This document shows, piece after piece, positions 32,354 to 41,445 of a DNA stretch of 50,166 nucleotides. Each line of letters starts with the position of its first letter. Positions within the stretch are counted from its first letter, which is position 1. Position numbers and translations under genes: made by a program. The notes beneath the pieces were generated by a model. The model searched no databases, had not been told where the DNA came from, and saw nothing but the letters and a program-made list of their open reading frames with translations. Origin of the DNA: Acidobacteriota bacterium (GTDB taxonomy: Bacteria; Acidobacteriota; Vicinamibacteria; Marinacidobacterales; Marinacidobacteraceae); the NCBI GenBank assembly GCA_009835985.1, contig VXWI01000040.1:1-50166 (forward strand). Reading direction: 5' to 3'.

Positions 32354-33420
32354 GGGCCGGTGGAGTTCGTCCCGGCCGACGCCGGCGCGGTCCGTTCGCC
32401 GCCCCAGCGAACGGCGGCGGTGCCGATGGTCAGTCCGGCGCCCACCGAACTGAACAGCACCAGGTCGCCGGGCGCGAGCAGCGAGCGATCGAGGGCGTCG
32501 CGGAGCGCGGTGGGAATCGAGGCGGCGGTCGTGTTGCCGTACTTGTGGATCGTTTTCACCACGCGTTCCGGCGGAAGCTGGAGCCGCCGCGCGACTGCGT
32601 CGATGATCCGGGCGTTCGCCTGGTGGCAGACCAGGAAGGCAACCTCGTCGCGCGAAAAGCCGAGTTCGTCGAGGAGCTTCTCGGCGGCGTCGGCCGAGTT
32701 GCGTACGGCGAAGCGGAAGACCGCCTTCCCCTGCTGCTGCAGGTAGTGCTCCTTGCGCTCCACCGTTTCATGGGTGGGCGGGCGAATGCTCCCCCCCGCC
32801 GGCATCTTGAGCAGGTCGCACCCGGAGCCGTCCACCTGGTTGTTGAATCCGAGGATGCCCTCACCGTCCTGGGCGGCTTCGAGCAGCACCGCCCCCCCGG
32901 CGTCACCGAACAGAATGCAGGTGGCGCGGTCCTCGTAGTCGGTGATCGAGCTCATCACGTCGGCCCCGATCACCAGCGCCCGCTCCGCGGCTCCGCTGGC
33001 GACAAACTGGGTCCCCGCGGCGAGCGCGAAATTGAAGCCGCTGCACGCCGCCGACAGGTCGAATCCCCAGGCGCGGCTGGCGCCGATCTGGTCCTGGACC
33101 AGGCACGCGGTGGCGGGGAAGCTCATGTCCGGGGTCACGGTGGCGACCACGATGAGATCGATGTCGTCGGCACTGATTCCCCGCCGCCGCAGCGCATCCT
33201 GGGCCGCGCGGGAGGCCAGGAAGGAACATCCGGTGCCCTTGTCCACGATCCGGCGCTCGCTGATGCCGGTGCGCTCCCGGATCCATTCGTCCGAAGTGTC
33301 CACCATCCGTTCCAGATCATCGTTCGACAGCACCCGGTCCGGAAGATAGGCCCCGACTGCCGTGATCGCGACGCGACGGACGGCCTGCGAGGGCTCTTTC
33401 GGGGTTGGCAGTTGAATCAC
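32350..33420 (-). CDS. fabH: 3-oxoacyl-ACP synthase III (KAS III)
   Basis: Condenses acyl-CoA with malonyl-ACP to start fatty acid synthesis, and so influences straight or branched chain type. The catalytic triad is present: Cys in [13 protein letters not shown], His in CHQANARI, Asn in [12 protein letters not shown]; also [16 protein letters not shown] and [14 protein letters not shown] at 33420 with GAGAAG upstream gives 356 residues, slightly longer than usual (about 320-330) at both ends. It is divergent from the ether-lipid operon (132 bp apart), so a supply role for that pathway is possible but unproven. Confidence 0.93.
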   Translation of the reverse strand: MIQLPTPKEPSQAVRRVAITAVGAYLPDRVLSNDDLERMVDTSDEWIRERTGISERRIVDKGTGCSFLASRAAQDALRRRGISADDIDLIVVATVTPDMSFPATACLVQDQIGASRAWGFDLSAACSGFNFALAAGTQFVASGAAERALVIGADVMSSITDYEDRATCILFGDAGGAVLLEAAQDGEGILGFNNQVDGSGCDLLKMPAGGSIRPPTHETVERKEHYLQQQGKAVFRFAVRNSADAAEKLLDELGFSRDEVAFLVCHQANARIIDAVARRLQLPPERVVKTIHKYGNTTAASIPTALRDALDRSLLAPGDLVLFSSVGAGLTIGTAAVRWGGERTAPASAGTNSTGP

Positions 33421-33551
33421 GAACTTCTCGCCCCGTTCTGGGCGAAATGGGGAATCTGAGCGATGGAGGACCGTGGATGGTACGCCAACCCGCGCCCCGG
33501 CCGCGCGTTGCGCAACCGCCGCACGGGGCGCGCGGCGATAATCTGACCCCG

Positions 33552-34268
33552 ATGTCACGCGGCGAACCAGCGAACCGTCCGGCGAAGGCGGCGGCGTTCT
33601 ACGACCTGGACGGGACCCTGATCCGCACGAATCTCGTTCATGTTCTTGGGTACTACGCCCGGAACGACCAGGGGCTGCTGCGGAGTCTGAAGACCACCGC
33701 CTCGACGCTCGCGGGGATCCCGCTCTTCCTGGCGACCGATTTCTACAGCCGCAAGCTGTTCAACGACCTCTTCTTCAAGTGGTACCGGGGCCAGTCCTAT
33801 GACCGGCTGCGCTCGCTCGCCGAGGATCTCTACCGGGACGTGATCCGGCCCGGCATCTTCCCGGGAACCCGGGCGCTCATCGAACAGTCGCGCCGGAGCG
33901 GCCTGCGGCAGGTGGTCGTGACGGGTGCGCTCGAGGTGTCCGTCCGGCCCCTGCTCGACGATCTCGGCATCACCGAGTTCGTTGCGAACCGCCTGGAGTT
34001 CGCGGACGGCCGGGCGACCGGCCGCCTGGCGCCGCCGGTGATGGCGAGCGCCAGCAAGGCCCTCTGGATCCGGGAGTATGCGGAACGCGAGGGGCTCTCG
34101 TTGAACGACAGTTACGCCTACGCCGACAGCATGTCCGACCTCCCCATGCTGAGCGTGGTGGGACATCCCACCGCGGCCAACCCGGATGTCCGGCTGAGGA
34201 GCACGGCGCGGCACCACGACTGGCCGGTCGTCGATCTCAGCCAGCCGAACCTCACCCCCGCGCTCTAG
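33552..34268 (+). CDS. HAD-IB family phosphatase (ElbB-like position)
   Basis: Haloacid-dehalogenase phosphatase of the SerB/CicA type. 238 residues from ATG at 33552: motif [15 protein letters not shown], motif [13 protein letters not shown], Lys in [13 protein letters not shown], motif [20 protein letters not shown]. All catalytic residues are present. HAD-IB proteins often accompany acyltransferases in lipid pathways; here it is the first gene of an operon ending in a reductase/acyltransferase megaenzyme. In the Myxococcus elb operon, as I recall it, a SerB-like protein occupies the same place. The substrate, perhaps a lipid or glycerol phosphate, is inferred only. Confidence 0.87.
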   Translation: MSRGEPANRPAKAAAFYDLDGTLIRTNLVHVLGYYARNDQGLLRSLKTTASTLAGIPLFLATDFYSRKLFNDLFFKWYRGQSYDRLRSLAEDLYRDVIRPGIFPGTRALIEQSRRSGLRQVVVTGALEVSVRPLLDDLGITEFVANRLEFADGRATGRLAPPVMASASKALWIREYAEREGLSLNDSYAYADSMSDLPMLSVVGHPTAANPDVRLRSTARHHDWPVVDLSQPNLTPAL

Positions 34269-34300
34269 CTCCAACAGCCGCGAGGAAGGAAGCCCACTGC

Positions 34301-35899
34301 ATGACCCCCGCCCTGCGCCACAAGACCGACCCCGGCATCGTCTTCATCGATAACGACTCGGCCGCCCGCGTCCTGCACTACGGCGAGGACTTTCTGGAGG
34401 AGCACCTGCCGGTGGGCACCCGGGTGGTCTATCCGCCGCCCCCGATCCGGGGACTGCCGAACCCGCGCGGCGCCATCCGGCACGCGCTGAATCATCCCCT
34501 GGGCTGCGACCCGCTCTACGCGCAGCTTCGCCCGGGCATGCGGGTCACCATCGCTCTCGACGACATCAGCCTGCCGCTCCCCCCGATGGCCACCCCCGAC
34601 GTCCGCCAGACCGCGCTCGAGATCGTGCTGGAAATGCTGGGCGACCACGGCGTGGACGACGTCCACCTGGTCATCGCGAACTCGCTGCACCGGAAGATGA
34701 CCGAATCGGAGATGCGCCGCATGGTGGGGCCGGACATCCACAAGGCCTTCTATCCGAACCGCTACTACAACCACGATGCCGAGGATCCGAACGGCATGGT
34801 CGCGCTGGGGAAGACCCGTCACCACGAGCCGGTCCGGGTAAACCGCCGCGTGACCGAGAGCGACCTCATCATCTACCTGAACATCAACCTGGTTCCGATG
34901 GACGGGGGTCACAAGTCGGTGACGGTGGGGCTTTGCGATTACGAGAGCCTGAGGCCCCACCACGAACCGCAGACGATCCGCGATTCCGACGGCTACATGG
35001 ATCCGGCCAAGTCGGAACTGAGCCGCAAGGTGGACCGGATGGGAAAGATCGTGGACCGGCACCTGAACGTGTTTCACGTGGAGACGGTGCTCAACAACCG
35101 GATGTACTCCGATGCCCTCTCGTTCCTGGGGAAGGACGAGGATGAGTTCAGCGACCTCGACCGGCTGAAGCTCGCCGGAACGCGCTGGTCGCTGAGCCGC
35201 CTGCCCGCGCCGGCGAAGCGGCAGTTCCTGCACCGCATCCCGGGCGCCTTCGAGCTGATCGGCTGTTACGCGGGCCGCACCGAGCCCGTTCACGAAAAGA
35301 CCCTCGAGCGTTCCTTCCAGCAGTACGCCGTCCCCGTGAAGGGGCAGTGCGACATCCTGCTCTCCGGGATCCCCTACATCTCGCCCTACAACGTGAACTC
35401 GATCCTGAACCCGCTCCTCGTCCAGGTCATGGGCCCGGGATACCTGTTCAACCTCTACCGGGGCAAGCCCCTCATCAAGAAGGGCGGAACCCTGATCCTG
35501 GCCCACCCCTGCCACGACGACTTCGATCCCCTGTTCCATCCCAGCTACATCGAGTTCTTCCACCGGCTGCTCCCGGAGACCCGGGACCCCTTCGTGCTGC
35601 GGACCAAGTACGAGGAGGAGTTCGCACACAACCCCTCCTACGTGCAGATGTACCGGGACGGGAACGCCTACCACGGGGCCCATCCCTTCTTCATGTGGTA
35701 CTGGGGCGAAAACGGGCGCCAGCACGTCGGCCGGATCATCGTGGCCGGGGCGAAGAACCAGCACGTCCCCGAGATCCTCGGCTGGGAGTCAGCGGAGACG
35801 GTGACCGAGGCGATCGCGATGGCGCGGAGCACGCACGGCCGCTCCGCGGAGATCACCATGCTCCACGTCCCGCCGATCATGATCCCCGAGGTTTCCTGA
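34301..35899 (+). CDS. LarA-like (DUF2088) protein in ether-lipid operon
   Basis: Related to nickel-pincer lactate racemase. 532 residues. LarA-like blocks: [14 protein letters not shown] (for the LarA D-HTRP loop), [40 protein letters not shown], and [10 protein letters not shown] (K205 aligns with the cofactor-binding Lys). The His that precedes the FAGFSGG loop in true LarA is not seen (the text reads VPMDGGHK), so racemase activity should not be assumed. The C-terminal half, with [20 protein letters not shown], is longer than LarA. It lies 32 nt after the HAD gene and 7 nt before the megaenzyme. Elb operons carry such a gene, as I recall; its role is unknown. Confidence 0.78.
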   Translation: MTPALRHKTDPGIVFIDNDSAARVLHYGEDFLEEHLPVGTRVVYPPPPIRGLPNPRGAIRHALNHPLGCDPLYAQLRPGMRVTIALDDISLPLPPMATPDVRQTALEIVLEMLGDHGVDDVHLVIANSLHRKMTESEMRRMVGPDIHKAFYPNRYYNHDAEDPNGMVALGKTRHHEPVRVNRRVTESDLIIYLNINLVPMDGGHKSVTVGLCDYESLRPHHEPQTIRDSDGYMDPAKSELSRKVDRMGKIVDRHLNVFHVETVLNNRMYSDALSFLGKDEDEFSDLDRLKLAGTRWSLSRLPAPAKRQFLHRIPGAFELIGCYAGRTEPVHEKTLERSFQQYAVPVKGQCDILLSGIPYISPYNVNSILNPLLVQVMGPGYLFNLYRGKPLIKKGGTLILAHPCHDDFDPLFHPSYIEFFHRLLPETRDPFVLRTKYEEEFAHNPSYVQMYRDGNAYHGAHPFFMWYWGENGRQHVGRIIVAGAKNQHVPEILGWESAETVTEAIAMARSTHGRSAEITMLHVPPIMIPEVS

Positions 35900-35906
35900 C
35901 GCCGTC

Positions 35907-38900
35907 GTGTCCCCCGAGACTTCGCGCCCGCGGATTCACGTGGGCGAGGCCTTCGCCGGGCGGAGCGTCCTGCTGCTCGGCGGTACCGGGTTCCTCGGGA
36001 AGGTCTGTCTCGGGATGCTCCTCGAGTTCTTCCCGGAGATTCGGCGCGTCTATCTGATGGTGCGGGCCGCCGGCGAGGCGGAGAGCCGGGTGCGGTTCCA
36101 GGACATCATGGAGAACTCCCCCGCGCTCGAGCCGGTTCGCGAGCGGCACGGGGCCGGTCTCCAGGATTTTCTGGACGAGAAGATCGTCGTGCTCGGCGGG
36201 GACATCACGAGCGACAGCCTCGGCTATGCAGAAGCCCGCGCCGCCGAGATCGCCGCCGATATCGACCTGGTGCTCAACTGTTCCGGCCGGGTGACGTTCA
36301 ACCCGTCGCTCGAGGCGGCGCTCCAGACGAACGTGCACGGGACCCGGAACACCATCGCCTTCGCGCGCCGGATGAAGCGCCCCGCGCTCGTGCACATCAG
36401 CACCTGCTTCGTCGCGGGAATGCGATCGGGAGAGGTCCGTGAGGACGAACCCCTGATCGGCTACTTCCCGCGCCGCGACCGGGAGGACCAGGAGTTCTCG
36501 GTCGAAAAGGAGATCGAGGACTGCGAACGCCTCGCCGCCCGGGTACGCGACGAGGCGGAGGACAAGTCCCGCGTGGACGCCTTCAAGGAAGCGGCCCGCA
36601 AGCGGTTCGCCGAAGAAGGCCGCGATCCGGACGATGCGCGCTCGCTGTCGCTCGCCATCGCCCGCGAGCGGAAGGAATGGATCCGGAGGCGCCTCCGCGA
36701 CCTCGGCATCGAAAAGGCGCAGGGCTGGGGCTGGCCGAACATCTACACCTACACGAAAAGCCTCGGGGATCAACTCGTGGCGGGCGCGGAGGGCGTCGCG
36801 CGCTCGATCGTTCGTCCGGCGGTCGTGGAGAGCGCGCTCTCGTTCCCGCACACCGGCTGGAACGAGGGCTTTACCACGAGCGCCCCGCTCGTCCGGATGG
36901 CGCTCCGCGGCCAGAACCTGTTCCCGGTGGGTCCGGGGGTCGTCCTCGACGTCGTGCCGGTGGACCTGGTCGCCTCGGCGACGCTGGCGGTCGCCGCCGA
37001 AACGATCGTGTCGGAGCCGCACCTCGTGTACCAGGTGTCCAGCGGCGACCGGAATCCGGCCCGCGTGGAGCGGCTGGTGGACATCGTCGGGATCTACAAG
37101 CGGCGGCACTTCCGCGACAAGCCCACCGGGGTGAAGCTCTGGAACGAGGCGCTCGCCCGGATGGAGGCGCAGGCGGTCCGCGCCGACCGCTTCGAAAAAC
37201 ACACGCTCAAGTGGATGCGGCAGTCCGCCTCCGCGCTGTCCGGCGTGCTCGAGCGGGCCGGGGACGAACCCATCGGCCCCCTGGTCGGGGTGGTGGAGGC
37301 GCTCCAGCGGAACGTGGATTCGTTCGAGGACTTCGTCGTGCAGGGCGAGCGGCAGTACCACACGTTCCGGCCCTTCATCGCCGGCGAGGAGTTCATTTTC
37401 CGCGCCGACAACACGCATGACCTCTTCTCCCGGCTTGATGGAAACGAGGGAAAGCTCTTCTTCAATCCCGAGGAAATCGACTGGTACGACTACTGGCTCC
37501 ACGTCCATCTGCCGGGCCTCGAGCGTTGGGTATTCCCGGCCCTCGAGGACCAGGAGCGCGGCCTGCGCCGCGCGCAAAGGCGCGTCTACACCTACCGGAC
37601 GATCAACGAGCTGTTCGAGGCCTGCACGAAGAACCACGCCGGGCGGGTCGCGATGCGGATCACCCGCGACGGCCGGGAGGAGCGGTACACCTATGCCGAT
37701 CTCCGGGAGTGCGTTCTCAGGGGGGCCGGATTCCTGGCGGCCCGGGGGCTCGGCGCGGGCGATCACGTCGGGCTGATCGGAGAGAACTCTCCAGAGTGGG
37801 GCATGGCGTATTTCGCCATCCAGCGGATCGGGGCGACCGCCATCCCGCTCGAACGCGACCTGCGGCGCGAGGAGATCGTCCGGCTGCTCCGGCTCGGGGA
37901 CGCCAGGGCGGTCCTGATGAGCGACTCGCTGTTCGAGCGGCATGCCGGGCTCGCCCGGGATAACGGCGCCGCGCCACCCGTTGCCGCCCATCCGTTCCGG
38001 GATGTCTTCGCGATGGGCGAAACGGAGGACGGGGAGACGGCCCCCCCAAAACCCGTCCGGACGAGCCCGACGGCGTTGGCCTCCATCCTGTTCACCTCCG
38101 GAACGACCGGCACACCCAAGGGGGTGATGCTGACGCACCGGAACTTCACCTCGCTGGTGGCCAAACTGCTGTCGGTCTACGACATCGACGAGAAGGACGG
38201 CGCGCTCAGCGTCCTCCCGCTCCACCATTCGTTCGAGTTCACCACCGGCTTCCTGCTGCCGCTCTCCCGGGGCGCCCAGATCGCGTATCTGGACGAGATC
38301 GGCCCCGAGGCCATCAACTCCGAACTGCAGAAGGGGCACACCACCTGCATCGTGGGAGTGCCGGCCCTCTGGGACCTGCTGCGGCGGCGCATCCTGGCGC
38401 CCTTCGCGGATCGGTCGCAGCGGGCGGAAGACCTCGCCACCGCCCTGATCGACGCGGCGCACCTCCTTCGGGAGGACACCGGAGTCAACATCGGGCCCGC
38501 GGTCTTCCTGCCGGTGCACACCGCGCTGGGAGGCAGGATCCGCTATCTGATCAGCGGCGCCTCCGCGCTGTCGGAGGCCACCTGGAAGGCGTTCCGGGGC
38601 CTCGGGTTCCATATCGCCCAGGGCTACGGGCTCACGGAAGCCGCACCCGTGCTGACGGTGACCTCGCCGGACGGCCCCGTTCCCATCGGCAGCGTCGGCA
38701 AGGCGCTTCCCGGGATCGAGATCCGCATCGTGGACCCCGACGCTGCCGGGGTCGGCGAGGTCGCGGCGAAGGGCCCGAACGTCATGGCCGGGTACTACGG
38801 AAACGAGGAGGCGACGGCCGAAGCGCTTCGCGACGGCTGGCTCTACACGGGCGACCTGGGACGTCTCGACGAGGACGGACACCTCTTCCTCGTCGGCCGC

Positions 38901-40331
38901 CGCAAGGACGTGATCGTGGACAGCGGCGGCAAGAACATCTACCCGGACGAGGTGGAGGAGATCTACGCCTCGCCGGACCTGATCGCCGAACTCGCTGTCG
39001 TCGGACTTCCCGACGGGATGGCCGAGCAGGTGGCGGCGGTCGTCGTCCCGAAGGAGAAGACCCCGGAGGGCAGGCGGCGCGTCGAGGCCCACGTCCGCTC
39101 CGTTTCGTCCCGATTGCCGCTGCACAAGCGGATCAAGACCGTCGAGTTCTCGGACGAGACGCTTCCCCGGACGGCTACCCGCAAGGTGAAGCGGGCCGAG
39201 CTCGTGCGCTGGCTGCGCGACCGGCGCCGCGAGGCGGCCGCCGAATCCGGCGAGGAGGCCCTCTCGGGGAATCGGATCCTCGAACTGATCGCAACCATCT
39301 GCGAGCGTCCAGTCTCGGAGATCCGGACGTCCTCCTCCTTTGCGGAACTGGGCTTCGACAGCCTGATGTACAACGAACTCGCGGCCGGGCTCGAAGGCGA
39401 GTTCGGCGAGTCGGCGGCGCCCGAGGCGCTTGCCAACATGGCAACCATCGAGGAGCTGATCCTCGCCATGCGGACGCCGCAGGGGGGCGTCCGGGGCCGC
39501 CGTCCGCGACGCGCCGAGTCCCGGAAGAAGCGCGAAGAGGACGAGATCGAGATTCCGCCCGGCGTGGCCAAGGCCGGCCGGGCGGCCCTGACCGAGGTCC
39601 AGCACTGGTTCTACCACCAGGTGCTGGAGCCGACCTTCACGGGCCGGGCGCATGTCCCGAACCACACGAACTACCTGGTGGTGGCGAATCACGGTTCCCA
39701 TCTCGACATGGGACTCGTGAAGATGGCGCTCGGGGAGGCGGGCTCGAACCTCCTGGCCCTGGCCGCCGCCGACTATTTCTTCGACAACCGGGTGAAGCGC
39801 ACCTTCTTCGGCAACTTCACCAACCTCGTCCCGATGGAACGCCGCGGCTCGCTCCGCGAGTCGCTGGACCGGGCCGCGGGGTATCTGAACCAGGGCTACA
39901 GCGTGCTGGTGTTTCCGGAAGGAACGAGGTCGCGGAGCGGGCAGATCCAGAAGTTCCGGCGCGGGTTCGCGCACCTGGCGTACCGTTGCCGGGTCGGGGT
40001 CCTGCCCATCCACCTCGACACCTGGGGAGCGTTCCCCCCCGGCGCCGTCGGGCTCCGTTCCCGCACCGTGGCGGCGCGGATCGGGCCGTTCCTCCCCCAC
40101 GATTTCCTGCTTCGCTTCGCCGGGGAAGGGGTCCGGGCCGCGGTTGCGGAAGCGCGGGTGACCGCGCTCGTCCAGACCATGGTCGAGCGTCTGGGGCGCC
40201 AGGAACCGATCCAGCTCGAGGAGGAGGCCGCGCGCATCCTCGAAGGCGCGGAGCCGGCGGGCGCGGAATCTCCACGTTCCGCCGGTGCGCCGGCCAACGA
40301 CCGGGTGCCCGATCCGACGCCGGTAGGCTGA
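35907..40331 (+). CDS. elbD: ElbD-type multifunctional ether-lipid enzyme (reductase-ligase-ACP-acyltransferase)
   Basis: 1474 residues, four parts. (1) About 15-430: alcohol-forming fatty acyl reductase, NAD_binding_4 type, with LLLGGTGFLGKV (25-31) and YTYTK (280-284). (2) About 565-1110: AMP-forming acyl ligase with ILFTSGTTGTPKGVMLTH (about 727-744) and GYGLTEAAPV. (3) About 1120-1200: acyl carrier domain with ELGFDSL (S1152, phosphopantetheine site). (4) About 1235-1440: PlsC-type acyltransferase with NHGSHLD (H1262, D1267) and FPEGTRSRSG (E1338). This architecture matches M. xanthus ElbD, a bacterial alkylglycerol ether-lipid enzyme, as I recall. Every active-site motif inspected is intact. 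Probably cytosolic or membrane-peripheral. Confidence 0.88.
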   Translation: MSPETSRPRIHVGEAFAGRSVLLLGGTGFLGKVCLGMLLEFFPEIRRVYLMVRAAGEAESRVRFQDIMENSPALEPVRERHGAGLQDFLDEKIVVLGGDITSDSLGYAEARAAEIAADIDLVLNCSGRVTFNPSLEAALQTNVHGTRNTIAFARRMKRPALVHISTCFVAGMRSGEVREDEPLIGYFPRRDREDQEFSVEKEIEDCERLAARVRDEAEDKSRVDAFKEAARKRFAEEGRDPDDARSLSLAIARERKEWIRRRLRDLGIEKAQGWGWPNIYTYTKSLGDQLVAGAEGVARSIVRPAVVESALSFPHTGWNEGFTTSAPLVRMALRGQNLFPVGPGVVLDVVPVDLVASATLAVAAETIVSEPHLVYQVSSGDRNPARVERLVDIVGIYKRRHFRDKPTGVKLWNEALARMEAQAVRADRFEKHTLKWMRQSASALSGVLERAGDEPIGPLVGVVEALQRNVDSFEDFVVQGERQYHTFRPFIAGEEFIFRADNTHDLFSRLDGNEGKLFFNPEEIDWYDYWLHVHLPGLERWVFPALEDQERGLRRAQRRVYTYRTINELFEACTKNHAGRVAMRITRDGREERYTYADLRECVLRGAGFLAARGLGAGDHVGLIGENSPEWGMAYFAIQRIGATAIPLERDLRREEIVRLLRLGDARAVLMSDSLFERHAGLARDNGAAPPVAAHPFRDVFAMGETEDGETAPPKPVRTSPTALASILFTSGTTGTPKGVMLTHRNFTSLVAKLLSVYDIDEKDGALSVLPLHHSFEFTTGFLLPLSRGAQIAYLDEIGPEAINSELQKGHTTCIVGVPALWDLLRRRILAPFADRSQRAEDLATALIDAAHLLREDTGVNIGPAVFLPVHTALGGRIRYLISGASALSEATWKAFRGLGFHIAQGYGLTEAAPVLTVTSPDGPVPIGSVGKALPGIEIRIVDPDAAGVGEVAAKGPNVMAGYYGNEEATAEALRDGWLYTGDLGRLDEDGHLFLVGRRKDVIVDSGGKNIYPDEVEEIYASPDLIAELAVVGLPDGMAEQVAAVVVPKEKTPEGRRRVEAHVRSVSSRLPLHKRIKTVEFSDETLPRTATRKVKRAELVRWLRDRRREAAAESGEEALSGNRILELIATICERPVSEIRTSSSFAELGFDSLMYNELAAGLEGEFGESAAPEALANMATIEELILAMRTPQGGVRGRRPRRAESRKKREEDEIEIPPGVAKAGRAALTEVQHWFYHQVLEPTFTGRAHVPNHTNYLVVANHGSHLDMGLVKMALGEAGSNLLALAAADYFFDNRVKRTFFGNFTNLVPMERRGSLRESLDRAAGYLNQGYSVLVFPEGTRSRSGQIQKFRRGFAHLAYRCRVGVLPIHLDTWGAFPPGAVGLRSRTVAARIGPFLPHDFLLRFAGEGVRAAVAEARVTALVQTMVERLGRQEPIQLEEEAARILEGAEPAGAESPRSAGAPANDRVPDPTPVG

Positions 40332-40341
40332 GGAGCGCCGC

Positions 40342-41343
40342 GTGAGCGAAGCGACGTCTCCGGCCGCTCCGGTCCTGGTCACCGGGGCGACCGGCTTTCT
40401 CGGCAGCCATCTCCTTCCCCTGCTGCTCGAGGACGGCAAGCCCGTTCGGGTGCTTGCCCGCCAGCCCGTCCCCGACCTCGCCGCCCGCGGTGTGGAGGTG
40501 GTGGTCGGCGACGTGGTCTCGGGAGCGGGACTGGATGGGGCGCTCGAGGGGGTCCAGCGGGTGTTCCACCTCGCCGGGCGGGTCTCTCGGGACCCGGATG
40601 CCGCCGCCGGTCTCCAGCGGGTTCATGTGGACGGCGCCCGCACGCTGGCGGCCGCCGCCCGGCGGGCGGGGGTGGAGCGGATCGTGCTCGTGTCCACCAG
40701 CGGAACGATCGCGGTTTCGCACGATCCGGAACCCGACTGCGACGAGACGGCGCCCGTTCCCATCGAGCTGATCGGACGCTGGCCCTACTACCGGAGCAAG
40801 TGGCTACAGGAGCGCGCGCTGCTCGCCGACGCCGGCAAAATCGAGGTCGTGATCGTGAACCCGTCGCTGCTCCTCGGTCCCGGCGACGAAAGGCTGTCTT
40901 CGACCGGGGACGTGCTGCGGTTCTTGTCCGGCCAGGTCAGCGTGATTCCGCCGGGCGGCCTGAACTTCGTGGACGTCCGGGATGCGGCGGCCGGGGTGGT
41001 GGCCGCCATGGCGAAGGGCCGGAGCGGCCAGCGCTACCTGCTCGGCGGGCACAACTGGAGCTTTGCGGACTTCTTCGCCCGGCTCGCGGAGGTGTCGGGA
41101 TCGCCCGCGCCGCGCCTGCGGCTCGCGCGCGGGCTCTACACCGCGGGCGCCCTGCTCACCGAGGAGGTCGCACGCCAGGTCGGACGCGAGCCGGCGGTGG
41201 ACCGCATCAGCCGGGAGATGGCGGCCTGCTACTGGTACTTCAGCTCCGAGAAGGCCACGCGGGAACTGGGTCACGACCCCCGCGACGGCCGCGTCACGCT
41301 CCTGGAAACGGTGAACTGGTTCCGGGGCCGCGACTCCGCCTGA
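40342..41343 (+). CDS. NAD-dependent epimerase/dehydratase, extended SDR
   Basis: Rossmann-fold oxidoreductase or epimerase. GTG at 40342 with AGGAG 6-10 nt upstream. 333 residues: LVTGATGFLGSHLLPLLLED (nucleotide-binding), VFHLAGRVSRDP, VLVSTSGTIAVS (active-site Ser/Thr), PYYRSKWLQE (YxxxK), and NPSLLLGPGD. All SDR catalytic elements are present. It lies 10 nt after the elbD-type gene, so it is probably the last gene of that operon, where Elb operons have an SDR. It may act on the keto or alkyl intermediate or on a sterol-like substrate; not determinable here. Confidence 0.87.
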   Translation: MSEATSPAAPVLVTGATGFLGSHLLPLLLEDGKPVRVLARQPVPDLAARGVEVVVGDVVSGAGLDGALEGVQRVFHLAGRVSRDPDAAAGLQRVHVDGARTLAAAARRAGVERIVLVSTSGTIAVSHDPEPDCDETAPVPIELIGRWPYYRSKWLQERALLADAGKIEVVIVNPSLLLGPGDERLSSTGDVLRFLSGQVSVIPPGGLNFVDVRDAAAGVVAAMAKGRSGQRYLLGGHNWSFADFFARLAEVSGSPAPRLRLARGLYTAGALLTEEVARQVGREPAVDRISREMAACYWYFSSEKATRELGHDPRDGRVTLLETVNWFRGRDSA

Positions 41344-41362
41344 TCCGGACGGGGCCCGCGGT

Positions 41363-41378
41363 GCCGGCTGAAGCCGGC
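41363..41378. repeat. REP-like hairpin after the ether-lipid operon
   Basis: GCCGGC-TGAA-GCCGGC, a perfect 6-bp stem with a 4-nt loop, 19 nt after the SDR stop, followed by GTTCCAGGCCGGCGGCGCC, which can pair with the same arms. The form is like short palindromic intergenic repeats of GC-rich bacteria. I saw no second copy in the window. It may end transcription. Confidence 0.5.
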
Positions 41379-41445
41379 GTTCCAGGCCGGCGGCGCCATC
41401 CCGGCTGTTGGTGGACCGCCGTATCATGGCCATCCCCTGACCAGC

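Noticed and set aside
35070-35085. parS-like TGTTTCACGTGGAGAC
   Set aside because: Only 12 of 16 matches and inside codons of the LarA-like protein; probably chance.
35877-40439. 1520-codon minus-strand open frame
   Set aside because: Antisense to the elbD-type gene, where every motif is on the plus strand.
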